Virus record (IMG/VR): IMGVR_UViG_3300023435_000037
Location: 1-43,627 of that record
Origin: a virus
Strand: one strand, 5' to 3'
Length of the DNA stretch: 43,627 nucleotides
Position 1 is the stretch's first letter; the number at the start of each line of letters is the position of its first letter. Positions 37,140 through 43,627 of this stretch are shown here, piece after piece. The position numbers and the translations under genes are program-made. Under the pieces are notes generated by a model that worked only from the letters and a program-made list of their open reading frames with translations, was not told the DNA's origin and made no database searches.

Positions 37140-39062
37140 TTATTTCCTAAGATCCCATGCTTTACGCCAATTCTTATTTTTCTTAGTACGCTTTTCCTTG
37201 AGTGCTTGCTTCCTACCAGCTGCAGTTCTCATGTCACGCTTGGCTACATTCTTATTAGCACTCTTAAAGTTGTGAGTCTTATCATCTACTGTCAACGCAT
37301 CAGCCATACATCTGTCACCGTGTGTCTTTTTGGCAGATCCACTTTCCTCTACTAGGCAAGCAGGGCCGATACTACCATCATCAAAATAGATATACTGTTT
37401 AGCTTCCTGCAAAGCTAATATAGAATGATTTATGTAACCGCCATGAGCAAGTGCTCTATCATAATCACGTAACAGTAGACCCTTTGACTTATGATTATTA
37501 TGCCATCCATATTTCTTGGTCGTCTTAGTTAACGAAGTGCCTTCCGTCTTGCTACGATAGTAATAAGGATAAAAGAAATCTTTTACAGTACACTTACCAA
37601 AATCATAACCAGGATCTCCGTTCATCTCCCATTTCAAGAATGGAAGTTTCTTCCTTCCACCTACCCATACACACAGGGCCATACCTATCCTGGCCATCTC
37701 ATACGGGGGTGTATTAGCATCAGCCCACTCACCAACCTTCTCACCAGTCTGTCTATTCTTTATAGAGAACACCGAGTTAGAAGCACCCTGACCTTTACTT
37801 ATATCAGCACCGAGTATATAATCATAATGCTGATCTAATCTGCCATTGATAAGATTGACCCATATTTTTAATTTACCCTTACGAGAACGTTTAGCCTCAA
37901 CTTTAGATATGGCACGCTTCTTTAACAATACTTTTATACCGTCACTAGGTACACCACGTTTCCAATCAACGTTCCATTGCGACAGCGGATTCTTTCCAAA
38001 CAACGCTATGTGTTTATCAATGTTACTATTAGTAAAGAATGTAGACCCTGCTTCAAGGTCATCAGCATCAATTTCTCTGGCCATCTCATTAGGCGATAGT
38101 TCTTCTTCCTTCTTGCAGTACCAGGGAGACTTGATCTTCCATCCCTGTGTCACTTCATCCTTCTCTGCGTATCTATTCTTACCTTTATCAGGATGATTCC
38201 ACCACATAAGCGGGAATACCACTATTTTGCCATCATTTTTCCACTTGCTATACTCAGTCCCTGGGCCGACAACAGTTGAATTAACTATACGCATAAGGGC
38301 AGCAGGTCCAGTCGCACTACGCATGAGCTTACCATTCCTCACTTTAGCAAACTCATCTAGTAGGATAACCATTCGCCTATCACCAGAAGCTGCGTGCTCA
38401 GTGGTTGACTCACCATCTATACAAGCACCGTTAAGCTCATTCAACATGTGCATCTTAGTACGAAATTTCTGACTAGGATAGCATAACGGGGGCACCATCC
38501 ATTCTGGTAAATATCTGTTCAAATAATCATGTTTCTGGAACAAGGCTTTCATGTTACCAGCTTTGTCCACATAATCTTCTGTACGAGATAACTCAAGTAA
38601 TTGTGCATTAGGATGAAACAACCACAACCAATGTATAAAGATCGTGCACATCCAGCTTGCTCCCATGTCACGCGACTTGTTAATCAGGATATCCTTACCC
38701 ATTTTTAGGTGCCGGATAAGTTGCTCGAACAACACATCCTGTATATCCCATGATATAAACGGGCAATGCGTTTCGCGTGATTCATAAGTAGCACCAGTAT
38801 CTCCTTCTACATCGAACTGATGGAACGTAAAGCAAAAAGAATTTACCCAGTATAGTAAAGATTCAGAACAGGCAGCTAATAAATCTTCCTGCATTCCTCT
38901 ATCATCTTCAGCCTTTCGTAACAATCTTGCCCGATACTCTAGATTAGGTATATCATGTTTAGGGACGAGCAAACCCGTTTTACCGCACTTCCAGTATTCC
39001 TGGAGATCAGGAAAAGGTTTTGAAAGACTAGGTTTCAGACTATCTAGTACCGCTTCTGTCAT
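37140..39062 (-). CDS. terL: terminase large subunit
   Basis: 640 residues. ATPase: Walker A-like INKSRDMGASW (about residue 125-135) and Walker B MVILLDEFAKV. Nuclease: ILGADISKGQGASNS (first Asp), KWEMNGDPG, and HGDRCMADAL (last Asp). This is the full packaging motor with both domains. It is transcribed after the gene at 39059 (4-base overlap) and before the portal gene. Confidence 0.92.
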   Translation of the reverse strand: MTEAVLDSLKPSLSKPFPDLQEYWKCGKTGLLVPKHDIPNLEYRARLLRKAEDDRGMQEDLLAACSESLLYWVNSFCFTFHQFDVEGDTGATYESRETHCPFISWDIQDVLFEQLIRHLKMGKDILINKSRDMGASWMCTIFIHWLWLFHPNAQLLELSRTEDYVDKAGNMKALFQKHDYLNRYLPEWMVPPLCYPSQKFRTKMHMLNELNGACIDGESTTEHAASGDRRMVILLDEFAKVRNGKLMRSATGPAALMRIVNSTVVGPGTEYSKWKNDGKIVVFPLMWWNHPDKGKNRYAEKDEVTQGWKIKSPWYCKKEEELSPNEMAREIDADDLEAGSTFFTNSNIDKHIALFGKNPLSQWNVDWKRGVPSDGIKVLLKKRAISKVEAKRSRKGKLKIWVNLINGRLDQHYDYILGADISKGQGASNSVFSIKNRQTGEKVGEWADANTPPYEMARIGMALCVWVGGRKKLPFLKWEMNGDPGYDFGKCTVKDFFYPYYYRSKTEGTSLTKTTKKYGWHNNHKSKGLLLRDYDRALAHGGYINHSILALQEAKQYIYFDDGSIGPACLVEESGSAKKTHGDRCMADALTVDDKTHNFKSANKNVAKRDMRTAAGRKQALKEKRTKKNKNWRKAWDLRK

Positions 39063-39454
39063 GTTTTGTCCTTAGCAATATTATTTAATCTATCCTTAGC
39101 TAATTGAGACACCCTATCAGCAGCGGTGGGTTTGCTGTCATCCTTATCAACTTCAACGGTAGGAACCCTGCCCTCAAGACGATCATACAACATAGTGACA
39201 TACGTTTTATCTGGGAAGTGAATTACTTCTTTGTCACCTATTACTTGCCCAGTTACCTTATCGAGTACTTCTACCTTCTGCTTATAACCCAAAGCCGCGT
39301 TCCACATGTAACGTGCCAGGGCTTCAGCCTTGGTGATCATGCGAGCATCGTCTATACCCTTACCGAATATAAGAGGATCTTCATGATTCTCTTCAGCTAT
39401 CTCACGTATAAACTGTGTGAGTAGTCTACTTGCTTTTGCTTTCGTACCGCTCAT
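39059..39454 (-). CDS. small terminase subunit candidate
   Basis: 131 residues, helical, charged. It overlaps the large terminase start by 4 bases. Size and position fit a small terminase. The centre (ITKAEALARYMWNAALGYKQ) resembles small head/terminase proteins of podoviruses, but a clear DNA-binding HTH is not visible. Assigned by position. Confidence 0.45.
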   Translation of the reverse strand: MSGTKAKASRLLTQFIREIAEENHEDPLIFGKGIDDARMITKAEALARYMWNAALGYKQKVEVLDKVTGQVIGDKEVIHFPDKTYVTMLYDRLEGRVPTVEVDKDDSKPTAADRVSQLAKDRLNNIAKDKT

Positions 39455-40109
39455 AAGCCGCTAATATGCTTTTCATATCCTCACAGAAGTTAATTCCTAA
39501 GCCACCATACCCGACTTGACCGTTATATATACCTACCAATTTACCATCCTCATCATATAACGGGCCACCACTCATGCCAGCAGAACCATCAGAGTCAGTC
39601 TGTATCATGTCACTCCAGTTTAGTCCTAGGTCGTTCCTATCTATATAGGATACCATACCGCGTATAAGGCTAAACTTATAATTTATTCTTGCTGGCGTAC
39701 CAGCTATATATACAGTGTCACCGAGTTCACACGGTACCATTGAAGTATCAGATATATAGAGTTCGTCAGCTTCTACGAAGATAAAACCTACATCCTCTTC
39801 TTCGTCAATATAGAAGTCACTCGACTCAAGTATAGTACCACCAACTAATTCTATTAACACGGCTTCTTTTCTATTACCATGTTCATCCTTTAGACAATGA
39901 GCCGCTGTAACCACAACGTTATCTTTCCAGAATACACCGGATGCGAAACCACTATTGCCTGGATACCTCAACAGCACTGTCGCATCTACCATGTTCTCGA
40001 ACTTGCTCTTTACGACCATTTCACTCTCTGCCGGTGGTATCAAAGCACAGGATATAAAGGCCAATGCAATCAACACTAATATCAATAGTTGTACTAACTG
40101 TCGCTTCAT
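39426..40109 (-). CDS. trypsin-like serine protease with lipoprotein-type signal
   Basis: 227 residues. Residues 5-20 are hydrophobic and end FISC with C21, a plausible lipobox. Then follows a chymotrypsin-fold protease with a full triad: VVVTAAHCLKD (H71), EEEDVGFIF (D106) and GSAGMSGGP (S180, the GxSGGP motif). It should be exported to the periplasm/outer membrane side of the host and cleave proteins there. It lies just ahead of the terminase genes. It could be a prohead protease, but the signal argues for the host envelope. It overlaps the next gene by 29 bases. Confidence 0.82.
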   Translation of the reverse strand: MKRQLVQLLILVLIALAFISCALIPPAESEMVVKSKFENMVDATVLLRYPGNSGFASGVFWKDNVVVTAAHCLKDEHGNRKEAVLIELVGGTILESSDFYIDEEEDVGFIFVEADELYISDTSMVPCELGDTVYIAGTPARINYKFSLIRGMVSYIDRNDLGLNWSDMIQTDSDGSAGMSGGPLYDEDGKLVGIYNGQVGYGGLGINFCEDMKSILAAYERYESKSK

Positions 40110-40120
40110 GCCACTACCTC

Positions 40121-40474
40121 CTAAGTGTCACTGTTAAGCTTACGGATGTACGCACTCTTGGCACTCTCATCGCTCTCAAAGTACAGTGTAGTCTTACCAA
40201 GCGGCATACGAAATATGTGTGTCACTCCGGCGTGGAATACCCACTCGATGTTAGCCGCTGTGGATGTCACTCCAGTAATACTTGCTAGCATACGCTTACC
40301 AGCCGTAGCCACGAATGTGATAGCATACATCTGACCACCTACCAGTGTCTGCGTATAGTCGTTACCAGCCGTAGTAGTAGTTAATGTTATCCCAGACGCA
40401 GCTACCGGATCTGCACAATGTGGATGTGCCGGTACGCGATTACCCATATTGTCCATTGAATAATTATCACTCAT
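40121..40474 (-). CDS. small virion-like beta protein
   Basis: 117 residues with a beta-sandwich-type sequence (GITLTTTTAGNDYTQTLVGG; MYAITFVATAGKRML). Such proteins occur as phage decoration or tail proteins. No motif gives the exact role. Confidence 0.55.
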   Translation of the reverse strand: MSDNYSMDNMGNRVPAHPHCADPVAASGITLTTTTAGNDYTQTLVGGQMYAITFVATAGKRMLASITGVTSTAANIEWVFHAGVTHIFRMPLGKTTLYFESDESAKSAYIRKLNSDT

Positions 40475-40475
40475 A

Positions 40476-40736
40476 TTACTTGCCTTTCTCTTGTTTTAAT
40501 CTAACAATCTTGGTAATACAGCCTTTGGGTATAACTGTAAGGTCTCGCTCTTGTCTATCACCCTGTTGCACAGTACAGCTTAGGCGTAATACTCTTTTAT
40601 CTTCATTAAGAAAATACCCTGTTGACATACATTTACACACAGACTCTTTCTCAGCTTTATTCTGTTCTAACCACACAGAGTGGGTGACAATATCATCCCA
40701 ACTAACTTCTATGACATCATTCAACCTTAACTTCAT
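40476..40736 (-). CDS. hypothetical protein
   Basis: 86 residues, charged (LNDVIEVSWDDIVTHSVWLE). One possible CxC-less Cys set (C34, C55). ATG 40736 follows directly after the TAA of the next upstream gene. Function unknown. Confidence 0.55.
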   Translation of the reverse strand: MKLRLNDVIEVSWDDIVTHSVWLEQNKAEKESVCKCMSTGYFLNEDKRVLRLSCTVQQGDRQERDLTVIPKGCITKIVRLKQEKGK

Positions 40737-40916
40737 TTATAATCCTCTTAAAAGCTTAGGCCAATCGTATTCTCTTTTACATCCTGTATACGGATCTATA
40801 TCCATATAGACAAACGCATAATCTTCTATGGTGTCACGCAGTGCAATCATAGGATCATTACTATCTAGTATGTGCATCTCAAGACAAGCAAAGAAAAAGT
40901 CTACCTGTTCATACAC
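40737..40916 (-). CDS. small hypothetical protein with GTG start
   Basis: 59 residues, VYEQVDFFFACLEMHILDSN at the start, ending YDWPKLLRGL. The normal GAGGAAGTGACATG context puts an ATG at 40918, but that frame stops after five codons. The long frame needs GTG 40916, two bases further. It fills the 200-base gap between two genes and its TAA abuts the next ATG, which supports translation. Confidence 0.5.
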   Translation of the reverse strand: MYEQVDFFFACLEMHILDSNDPMIALRDTIEDYAFVYMDIDPYTGCKREYDWPKLLRGL

Positions 40917-40936
40917 ATGTCACTTCCTCTCTTTAT

Positions 40937-41212
40937 TTATGCCCCTGGATTAGGGACTTTGACCACTATACCACCTCTATTACCAACCGATAATATACTA
41001 TGACCAACTTTATTATCATCCTTGAATACCCTCATGGCGTAAGAACCAGTATATCTAAAGTCAGTATCAAAATAATATAGTCCATCATATAAGTATATCA
41101 TGTTAGCCCGTTCACTTTTACTTAAGTCGGGACTGATAATTTCTATTTCTACTTGCTGCCCGACAAGGATATTAGACTGGAAGAATAGTCTGTTAGGTCC
41201 AGTAGTATACAC
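40937..41212 (-). CDS. hypothetical late protein
   Basis: 91 residues with beta-strand pattern (LFFQSNILVGQQVEIEII; YLYDGLYYFDTDFRYTG) ending VVKVPNPGA. It resembles small phage carbohydrate-binding or structural domains in composition, but no motif is decisive. Confidence 0.5.
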   Translation of the reverse strand: MYTTGPNRLFFQSNILVGQQVEIEIISPDLSKSERANMIYLYDGLYYFDTDFRYTGSYAMRVFKDDNKVGHSILSVGNRGGIVVKVPNPGA

Positions 41213-41216
41213 ATAC

Positions 41217-41576
41217 TTATCCTATCATAGGTGGTGACTGTAAGCTATCTACTTTAGTCTGAACAAGGTCGACTTTACTTTCTACACTCTGGACGTTAGA
41301 GCCTATTGATCCAATATTATACGCACCCACCGAATAATGCTTTATTACCTTAGCACCTTCAGAATCAGTTATTTCAATAGACCAATCACCATTGGCATTA
41401 GGTATAAATGATTTTGACCACCTGTCACTTACACCCGCTTGTACCATAGCACCCGATTGTGCCGCATCCAATACATCAGTCTCATCAAACACATCAACAT
41501 TTACTGATACAGCACCTGCTGTAGCCTTAAAGATAACCTTTATTGATTCATCTTTTTTGTAATTACTTCTGGCCAT
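41217..41576 (-). CDS. beta-domain plus C-terminal coiled coil, virion-like
   Basis: 119 residues. Residues 1-80 form a beta-sandwich-like domain (IKVIFKATAGAVSVNVDVFD). Residues about 88-112 look like a short coiled coil (NVQSVESKVDLVQTKVDSLQ). This is the layout of small trimeric tail/fibre-base proteins. It lies directly upstream of the 91-residue gene and both may be part of one virion structure. Confidence 0.55.
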   Translation of the reverse strand: MARSNYKKDESIKVIFKATAGAVSVNVDVFDETDVLDAAQSGAMVQAGVSDRWSKSFIPNANGDWSIEITDSEGAKVIKHYSVGAYNIGSIGSNVQSVESKVDLVQTKVDSLQSPPMIG

Positions 41577-41589
41577 AATACACCTTTCT

Positions 41590-41709
41590 TTAACCTATGT
41601 GAGCAGGTATTGTACGTTGCTCTTGTCTAATTTCTTCAAGCTCTTTGGCAAGCTCTAGATGTTCTACATCTTTATATTTATCCCTAAGATCACTATCAGT
41701 TAGCGGCAT
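41590..41709 (-). CDS. small helical protein
   Basis: 39 residues beginning MPLTDSDLRDKYKDVEHLEL, ending RTIPAHIG. ATG 41709 follows GAGGTGACAG, part of which is the previous gene's stop. Helical and charged. Function unknown. Confidence 0.5.
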   Translation of the reverse strand: MPLTDSDLRDKYKDVEHLELAKELEEIRQEQRTIPAHIG

Positions 41710-41712
41710 CTG

Positions 41713-41952
41713 TCACCTCAGTCCTATCCTAGCATTCCTTGTAGCTCGGTCTATCCCTGCCTTACGATGCCTGGCAAGCCTGTCCCTGGAACGTGCTTCG
41801 ACCATACCATCTAAGATCTTGGCGTTACGATTCGGGTCCAGTACTTTCTTGACTTCTCTCATGAACTGGCTTTTACTCATCCCGTCCCGCTTATCCTCTG
41901 GTAAGGTATCAAAAAATGTGCTAACTTCTTTCATAGTCAGTTCACTACCCAT
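41713..41952 (-). CDS. small basic protein
   Basis: 79 residues, mixed charge, C-terminus very basic (RDRLARHRKAGIDRATRNAR). The end AGG TGA forms the Shine-Dalgarno of the next gene. Function unknown. Confidence 0.55.
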   Translation of the reverse strand: MGSELTMKEVSTFFDTLPEDKRDGMSKSQFMREVKKVLDPNRNAKILDGMVEARSRDRLARHRKAGIDRATRNARIGLR

Positions 41953-41956
41953 ATCG

Positions 41957-42460
41957 TCATTCCTCCAAAAGATAATTTGCGGCGTTTAATAGTGTATCTA
42001 CATCATCTTGGAGATATCCTATACCAAGATTACACCTACTACACAGCAATCCCCGCACTTCTCCAGTTTTATGATCATGATCAATGGCTAATCTACGTAC
42101 ACCAAATTGATTCTTTGCAGTTTCTTCTTTCCCGCATACAGCACAAACTCCATTTTGACTTTCAAACATCGCATCATATTGTTCAAGGGTTATGCCATAT
42201 GCCTTCAACTGATGTTTCCTATTGCGTAGTACCAGCACTTCAGGTTTTTCTTTGCGATATTTTCTTCTATTCTTGGCATGTAATACAGCACATTTCTTCT
42301 TGTTATTCTTTGTCCATAGTTTCCTGCGGTCTCTTCCGAATGCTATCCTACACTGTTTGCACGAAGTATCATAACCGGAATAGCTGGATTTGTTTTCATA
42401 GAACTCATCTAACGACTTCTCTTTACCACAACGGCGACAGCGTTTGAGTTCGTTACTCAT
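41957..42460 (-). CDS. endonuclease VII-type HNH nuclease (paralogue)
   Basis: 167 residues with two zinc CxxC sets at the N-terminus (RCRRCGKEK; CKQCRIAF), a basic linker, and the endonuclease VII core: FESQNGVCAVCG, LAIDHDHKTGEVRGLLC, CNLGIGY. The catalytic HDH is intact. It is a clear paralogue of 31762-32187, with a longer basic linker. It could resolve branched DNA or be a homing nuclease. Confidence 0.88.
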   Translation of the reverse strand: MSNELKRCRRCGKEKSLDEFYENKSSYSGYDTSCKQCRIAFGRDRRKLWTKNNKKKCAVLHAKNRRKYRKEKPEVLVLRNRKHQLKAYGITLEQYDAMFESQNGVCAVCGKEETAKNQFGVRRLAIDHDHKTGEVRGLLCSRCNLGIGYLQDDVDTLLNAANYLLEE

Positions 42461-42696
42461 ACTGTCACTCCCTTTAACGTGGCCAATTTATTTTCTAAAA
42501 CGCTTATCATCCTATTGTGTATCAATTCCTTAATTTTATCATCAGATAGCTTATCAAGTTCTTTTATACCAATTGGTATTGAAACTTCTAACGTGGCAAC
42601 TTGTACGAGAGACTGGTGACAGCATGGCAACCATCCGCAAGGAAATTCATCAAGTGATAATCTGTTCAAAGTATCTGAGGCTTCCTGTATTAGCAT
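42457..42696 (-). CDS. small hypothetical protein
   Basis: 79 residues beginning MLIQEASDTLNRLSLDEFP, with C20, C25, C26 and a His (CGWLPCCHQ) that may bind metal. The C-terminal half is helical (ELIHNRMISVLENKLATLKG). The start overlaps the previous stop by 7 bases; its end overlaps the nuclease start by 4. Confidence 0.55.
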   Translation of the reverse strand: MLIQEASDTLNRLSLDEFPCGWLPCCHQSLVQVATLEVSIPIGIKELDKLSDDKIKELIHNRMISVLENKLATLKGVTV

Positions 42697-42908
42697 GTCA
42701 CTCCCCCAACGATCTTGGCATCAGGACACTTGCAGTTGAGACAAAAGATGCCCCGCTCTTTGATGTACTCTGATACCAATAGACCATGCGATACACACTC
42801 GTTCCATTGGTTGCCGCAGTTTAGGCACTTCACTGTTGCATCATAATGTTCTGGTTCCATCTTTTCCACTTCGCATTTTATCATATTGTTTACGTCTTTG
42901 TGGTTCAT
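42690..42908 (-). CDS. small zinc-ribbon protein
   Basis: 72 residues with CLNCGNQW at about 28-31 and CLNCKCPD at about 56-61. A simple two-CxxC zinc ribbon. ATG 42908 follows GGGGAAGTGAC, whose TGA is the stop of the preceding gene. Likely regulator or DNA/RNA binder; target unknown. Confidence 0.65.
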   Translation of the reverse strand: MNHKDVNNMIKCEVEKMEPEHYDATVKCLNCGNQWNECVSHGLLVSEYIKERGIFCLNCKCPDAKIVGGVTC

Positions 42909-42909
42909 G

Positions 42910-43128
42910 TCACTTCCCCTTTAACGTGTCAAAACCTTCTTTACCTACTATGCCATGATAAGTGCAACCGCAATTAGGAAACTTACACCACAATACACGC
43001 CTGTGACCACACTTGCAGTAACAGTTCTGTGTTATGTCACTCACGTAGTCCGGCTTTCTCTCGCCACACTTACACTGGCCAACCCAATCTACCGCTTCTT
43101 CCCAGATATGAAACATGGTTTCCGTCAT
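42910..43128 (-). CDS. small cysteine-rich protein
   Basis: 72 residues with about ten cysteines (CKCGERKPDY, CYCKCGHRR, CKFPNCGC), enough for two or more zinc ions. It starts in a TAATG overlap with the previous gene. Cysteine spacing is not that of a family I can name. Confidence 0.6.
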   Translation of the reverse strand: MTETMFHIWEEAVDWVGQCKCGERKPDYVSDITQNCYCKCGHRRVLWCKFPNCGCTYHGIVGKEGFDTLKGK

Positions 43129-43250
43129 TACCTACCACCCTGTCTGCAAGTCTCTACGCAATCCCGTACATCAGGATCATCTGGTATGGCCATGCTTCCG
43201 TTAGCCATTGCCTCGATCTCTGCCAGCGTGTATGATCCGTTTTCAGCCAT
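43128..43250 (-). CDS. small hypothetical protein
   Basis: 40 residues, MAENGSYTLAEIEAMANGSM at the start, with VRDCVETCRQGGR at the end. The start has GAGGTGAATT upstream. The stop overlaps the next start (TAATG). The translational coupling supports it. Confidence 0.55.
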   Translation of the reverse strand: MAENGSYTLAEIEAMANGSMAIPDDPDVRDCVETCRQGGR

Positions 43251-43264
43251 AATTCACCTCTCTC

Positions 43265-43450
43265 TTAACGTGGTTCTAAAAATTCATCATCATCATCATC
43301 ATCAACTTCTTGCATCTCTTTATAGATATCGAGTTTTATTATTTCGAGTGCTCCAATAATCTCTGCATGGGTGATATCACCGGCATCACGATTAAGTTGA
43401 ATCACATTCCTAACCCTGTCTACCAAAGCTATTACTGCAACACTGCTCAT
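43265..43450 (-). CDS. small acidic-tailed hypothetical protein
   Basis: 61 residues from ATG 43450 (AGTAGGAAA upstream; an in-frame ATG at 43495 would add 15 residues but has no Shine-Dalgarno). The start is hydrophobic (SSVAVIALVDRV), helical middle, and the end carries six Asp encoded by a GAT run (DDDDDDEFLEPR). Confidence 0.55.
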   Translation of the reverse strand: MSSVAVIALVDRVRNVIQLNRDAGDITHAEIIGALEIIKLDIYKEMQEVDDDDDDEFLEPR

Positions 43451-43454
43451 TTTC

Positions 43455-43553
43455 CTACTCTTGCTCCCCTCGATTAACGTGGATAGGGCAGGCATCCGGG
43501 CGAGGTCGAACTCCGTTTATGACTGGATATTTACTCCCTGGGTAGCCTACCAT
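43455..43553 (-). CDS. possible small protein at the right edge
   Basis: A 32-residue frame beginning MVGYPGSKYPVINGVRPRP. No convincing Shine-Dalgarno precedes ATG 43553, but the sequence is protein-like and ends close to the next start. It overlaps, in another frame, the possible long N-terminus of the gene at 43265. Confidence 0.3.
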   Translation of the reverse strand: MVGYPGSKYPVINGVRPRPDACPIHVNRGEQE

Positions 43554-43582
43554 CGTGATTCTAGAGGTACTAGCGGCGTATT

Positions 43583-43592
43583 ACCCTAGGGT
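43583..43592. repeat. 10-base palindrome ACCCTAGGGT near the right edge
   Basis: A perfect palindrome in the 74 bases between the last - strand frame and the window end. The two transcription blocks point away from this region if the ends are adjacent, so it could be an operator or promoter-region site. No promoter could be identified. Confidence 0.3.
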
Positions 43593-43627
43593 TGACCGCA
43601 TGACCCCTCTATAGTACACTGAATTTG

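Noticed and set aside
43283-43302. Repeat of ATC/GAT triplets as a microsatellite
   Set aside because: It encodes the run of Asp in the gene at 43265-43450; simple codon repeat.
43480-43555. Possible tRNA on the - strand (contains GTTCGAC)
   Set aside because: No T-arm stem, no matching acceptor stem and no anticodon arm can be drawn.
43560-43620. T7-like promoter resemblance on the - strand (TAATACG and TACTATAGAGG pieces)
   Set aside because: The two pieces are not at the right spacing to form one promoter, and no phage RNA polymerase gene is present.
1-43627. CRISPR array, integrase/attachment site, diversity-generating reverse transcriptase, tape-measure gene
   Set aside because: Looked for and not seen: no regularly spaced repeats, no recombinase or reverse-transcriptase motifs, no very long helical tail gene.

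Overview
The window looks like most or all of the genome of a lytic, short-tailed (podovirus-type) bacteriophage. It has no integrase, no phage RNA polymerase, no tRNA and no CRISPR array. There is a complete replication block and a complete head/portal/terminase block, no tape-measure-like gene, and tail adaptor/hub proteins of podovirus type. Two proteins (16082-16582 and 39426-40109) begin with a lipoprotein-like signal, which fits a bacterial, probably Gram-negative, host; the host cannot be named from the sequence. Genes are packed with ATGA, TAATG and stop-C-ATG junctions, and no stretch over 300 bases lacks a gene.

Layout: from the left edge to about 17.63 kb everything is on the + strand; from 17.6 kb to the right edge everything is on the - strand. 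The two blocks converge and overlap tail-to-tail by 17 bases (17615-17631). The + block starts with small early-type genes, two paralogous helix-turn-helix (HTH) proteins and a stand-alone RecG wedge-like domain (0-3 kb). A nucleotide-metabolism group follows (3.2-5.9 kb: MazG-like/Nmad1-type protein, membrane protein, HAD nucleotidase, HTH-phosphoesterase). Then come the replication and recombination genes (6.2-15.9 kb: family A DNA polymerase, VRR-NUC nuclease, HNH nuclease, RecB/Cas4-like nuclease, RecA-like ATPase, SEC-C protein, ssDNA-binding candidate, primase-helicase). It ends with small genes, the last being a stand-alone NAD-ligase domain Ia protein.

Read in its transcription direction (right to left), the - block starts with small zinc-ribbon genes and an endonuclease VII-type gene. 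It continues through small virion-like proteins, a trypsin-like lipoprotein, terminase, portal, scaffold, capsid, a post-capsid protein followed by a rho-independent terminator, head-tail adaptor, tail hub, Gly-rich protein, fibre, internal protein, a 1769-residue giant protein and a holin-like gene. No endolysin was recognised.

The most striking feature is the giant protein at 17791-23100. It has the context and N-terminal motif of an internal/ejected 'polyvalent' phage protein, yet contains a radical-SAM domain with a canonical CX3CX2C cluster motif. The only four cysteines in all 1769 residues lie within 13 residues of each other at that site. Other points of interest are two orphan domains of host repair enzymes (RecG wedge; LigA Ia), three structured intergenic leaders, a 24-residue membrane peptide coupled on both sides by ATGA overlaps, and a recurrent stop/Shine-Dalgarno/start cassette.
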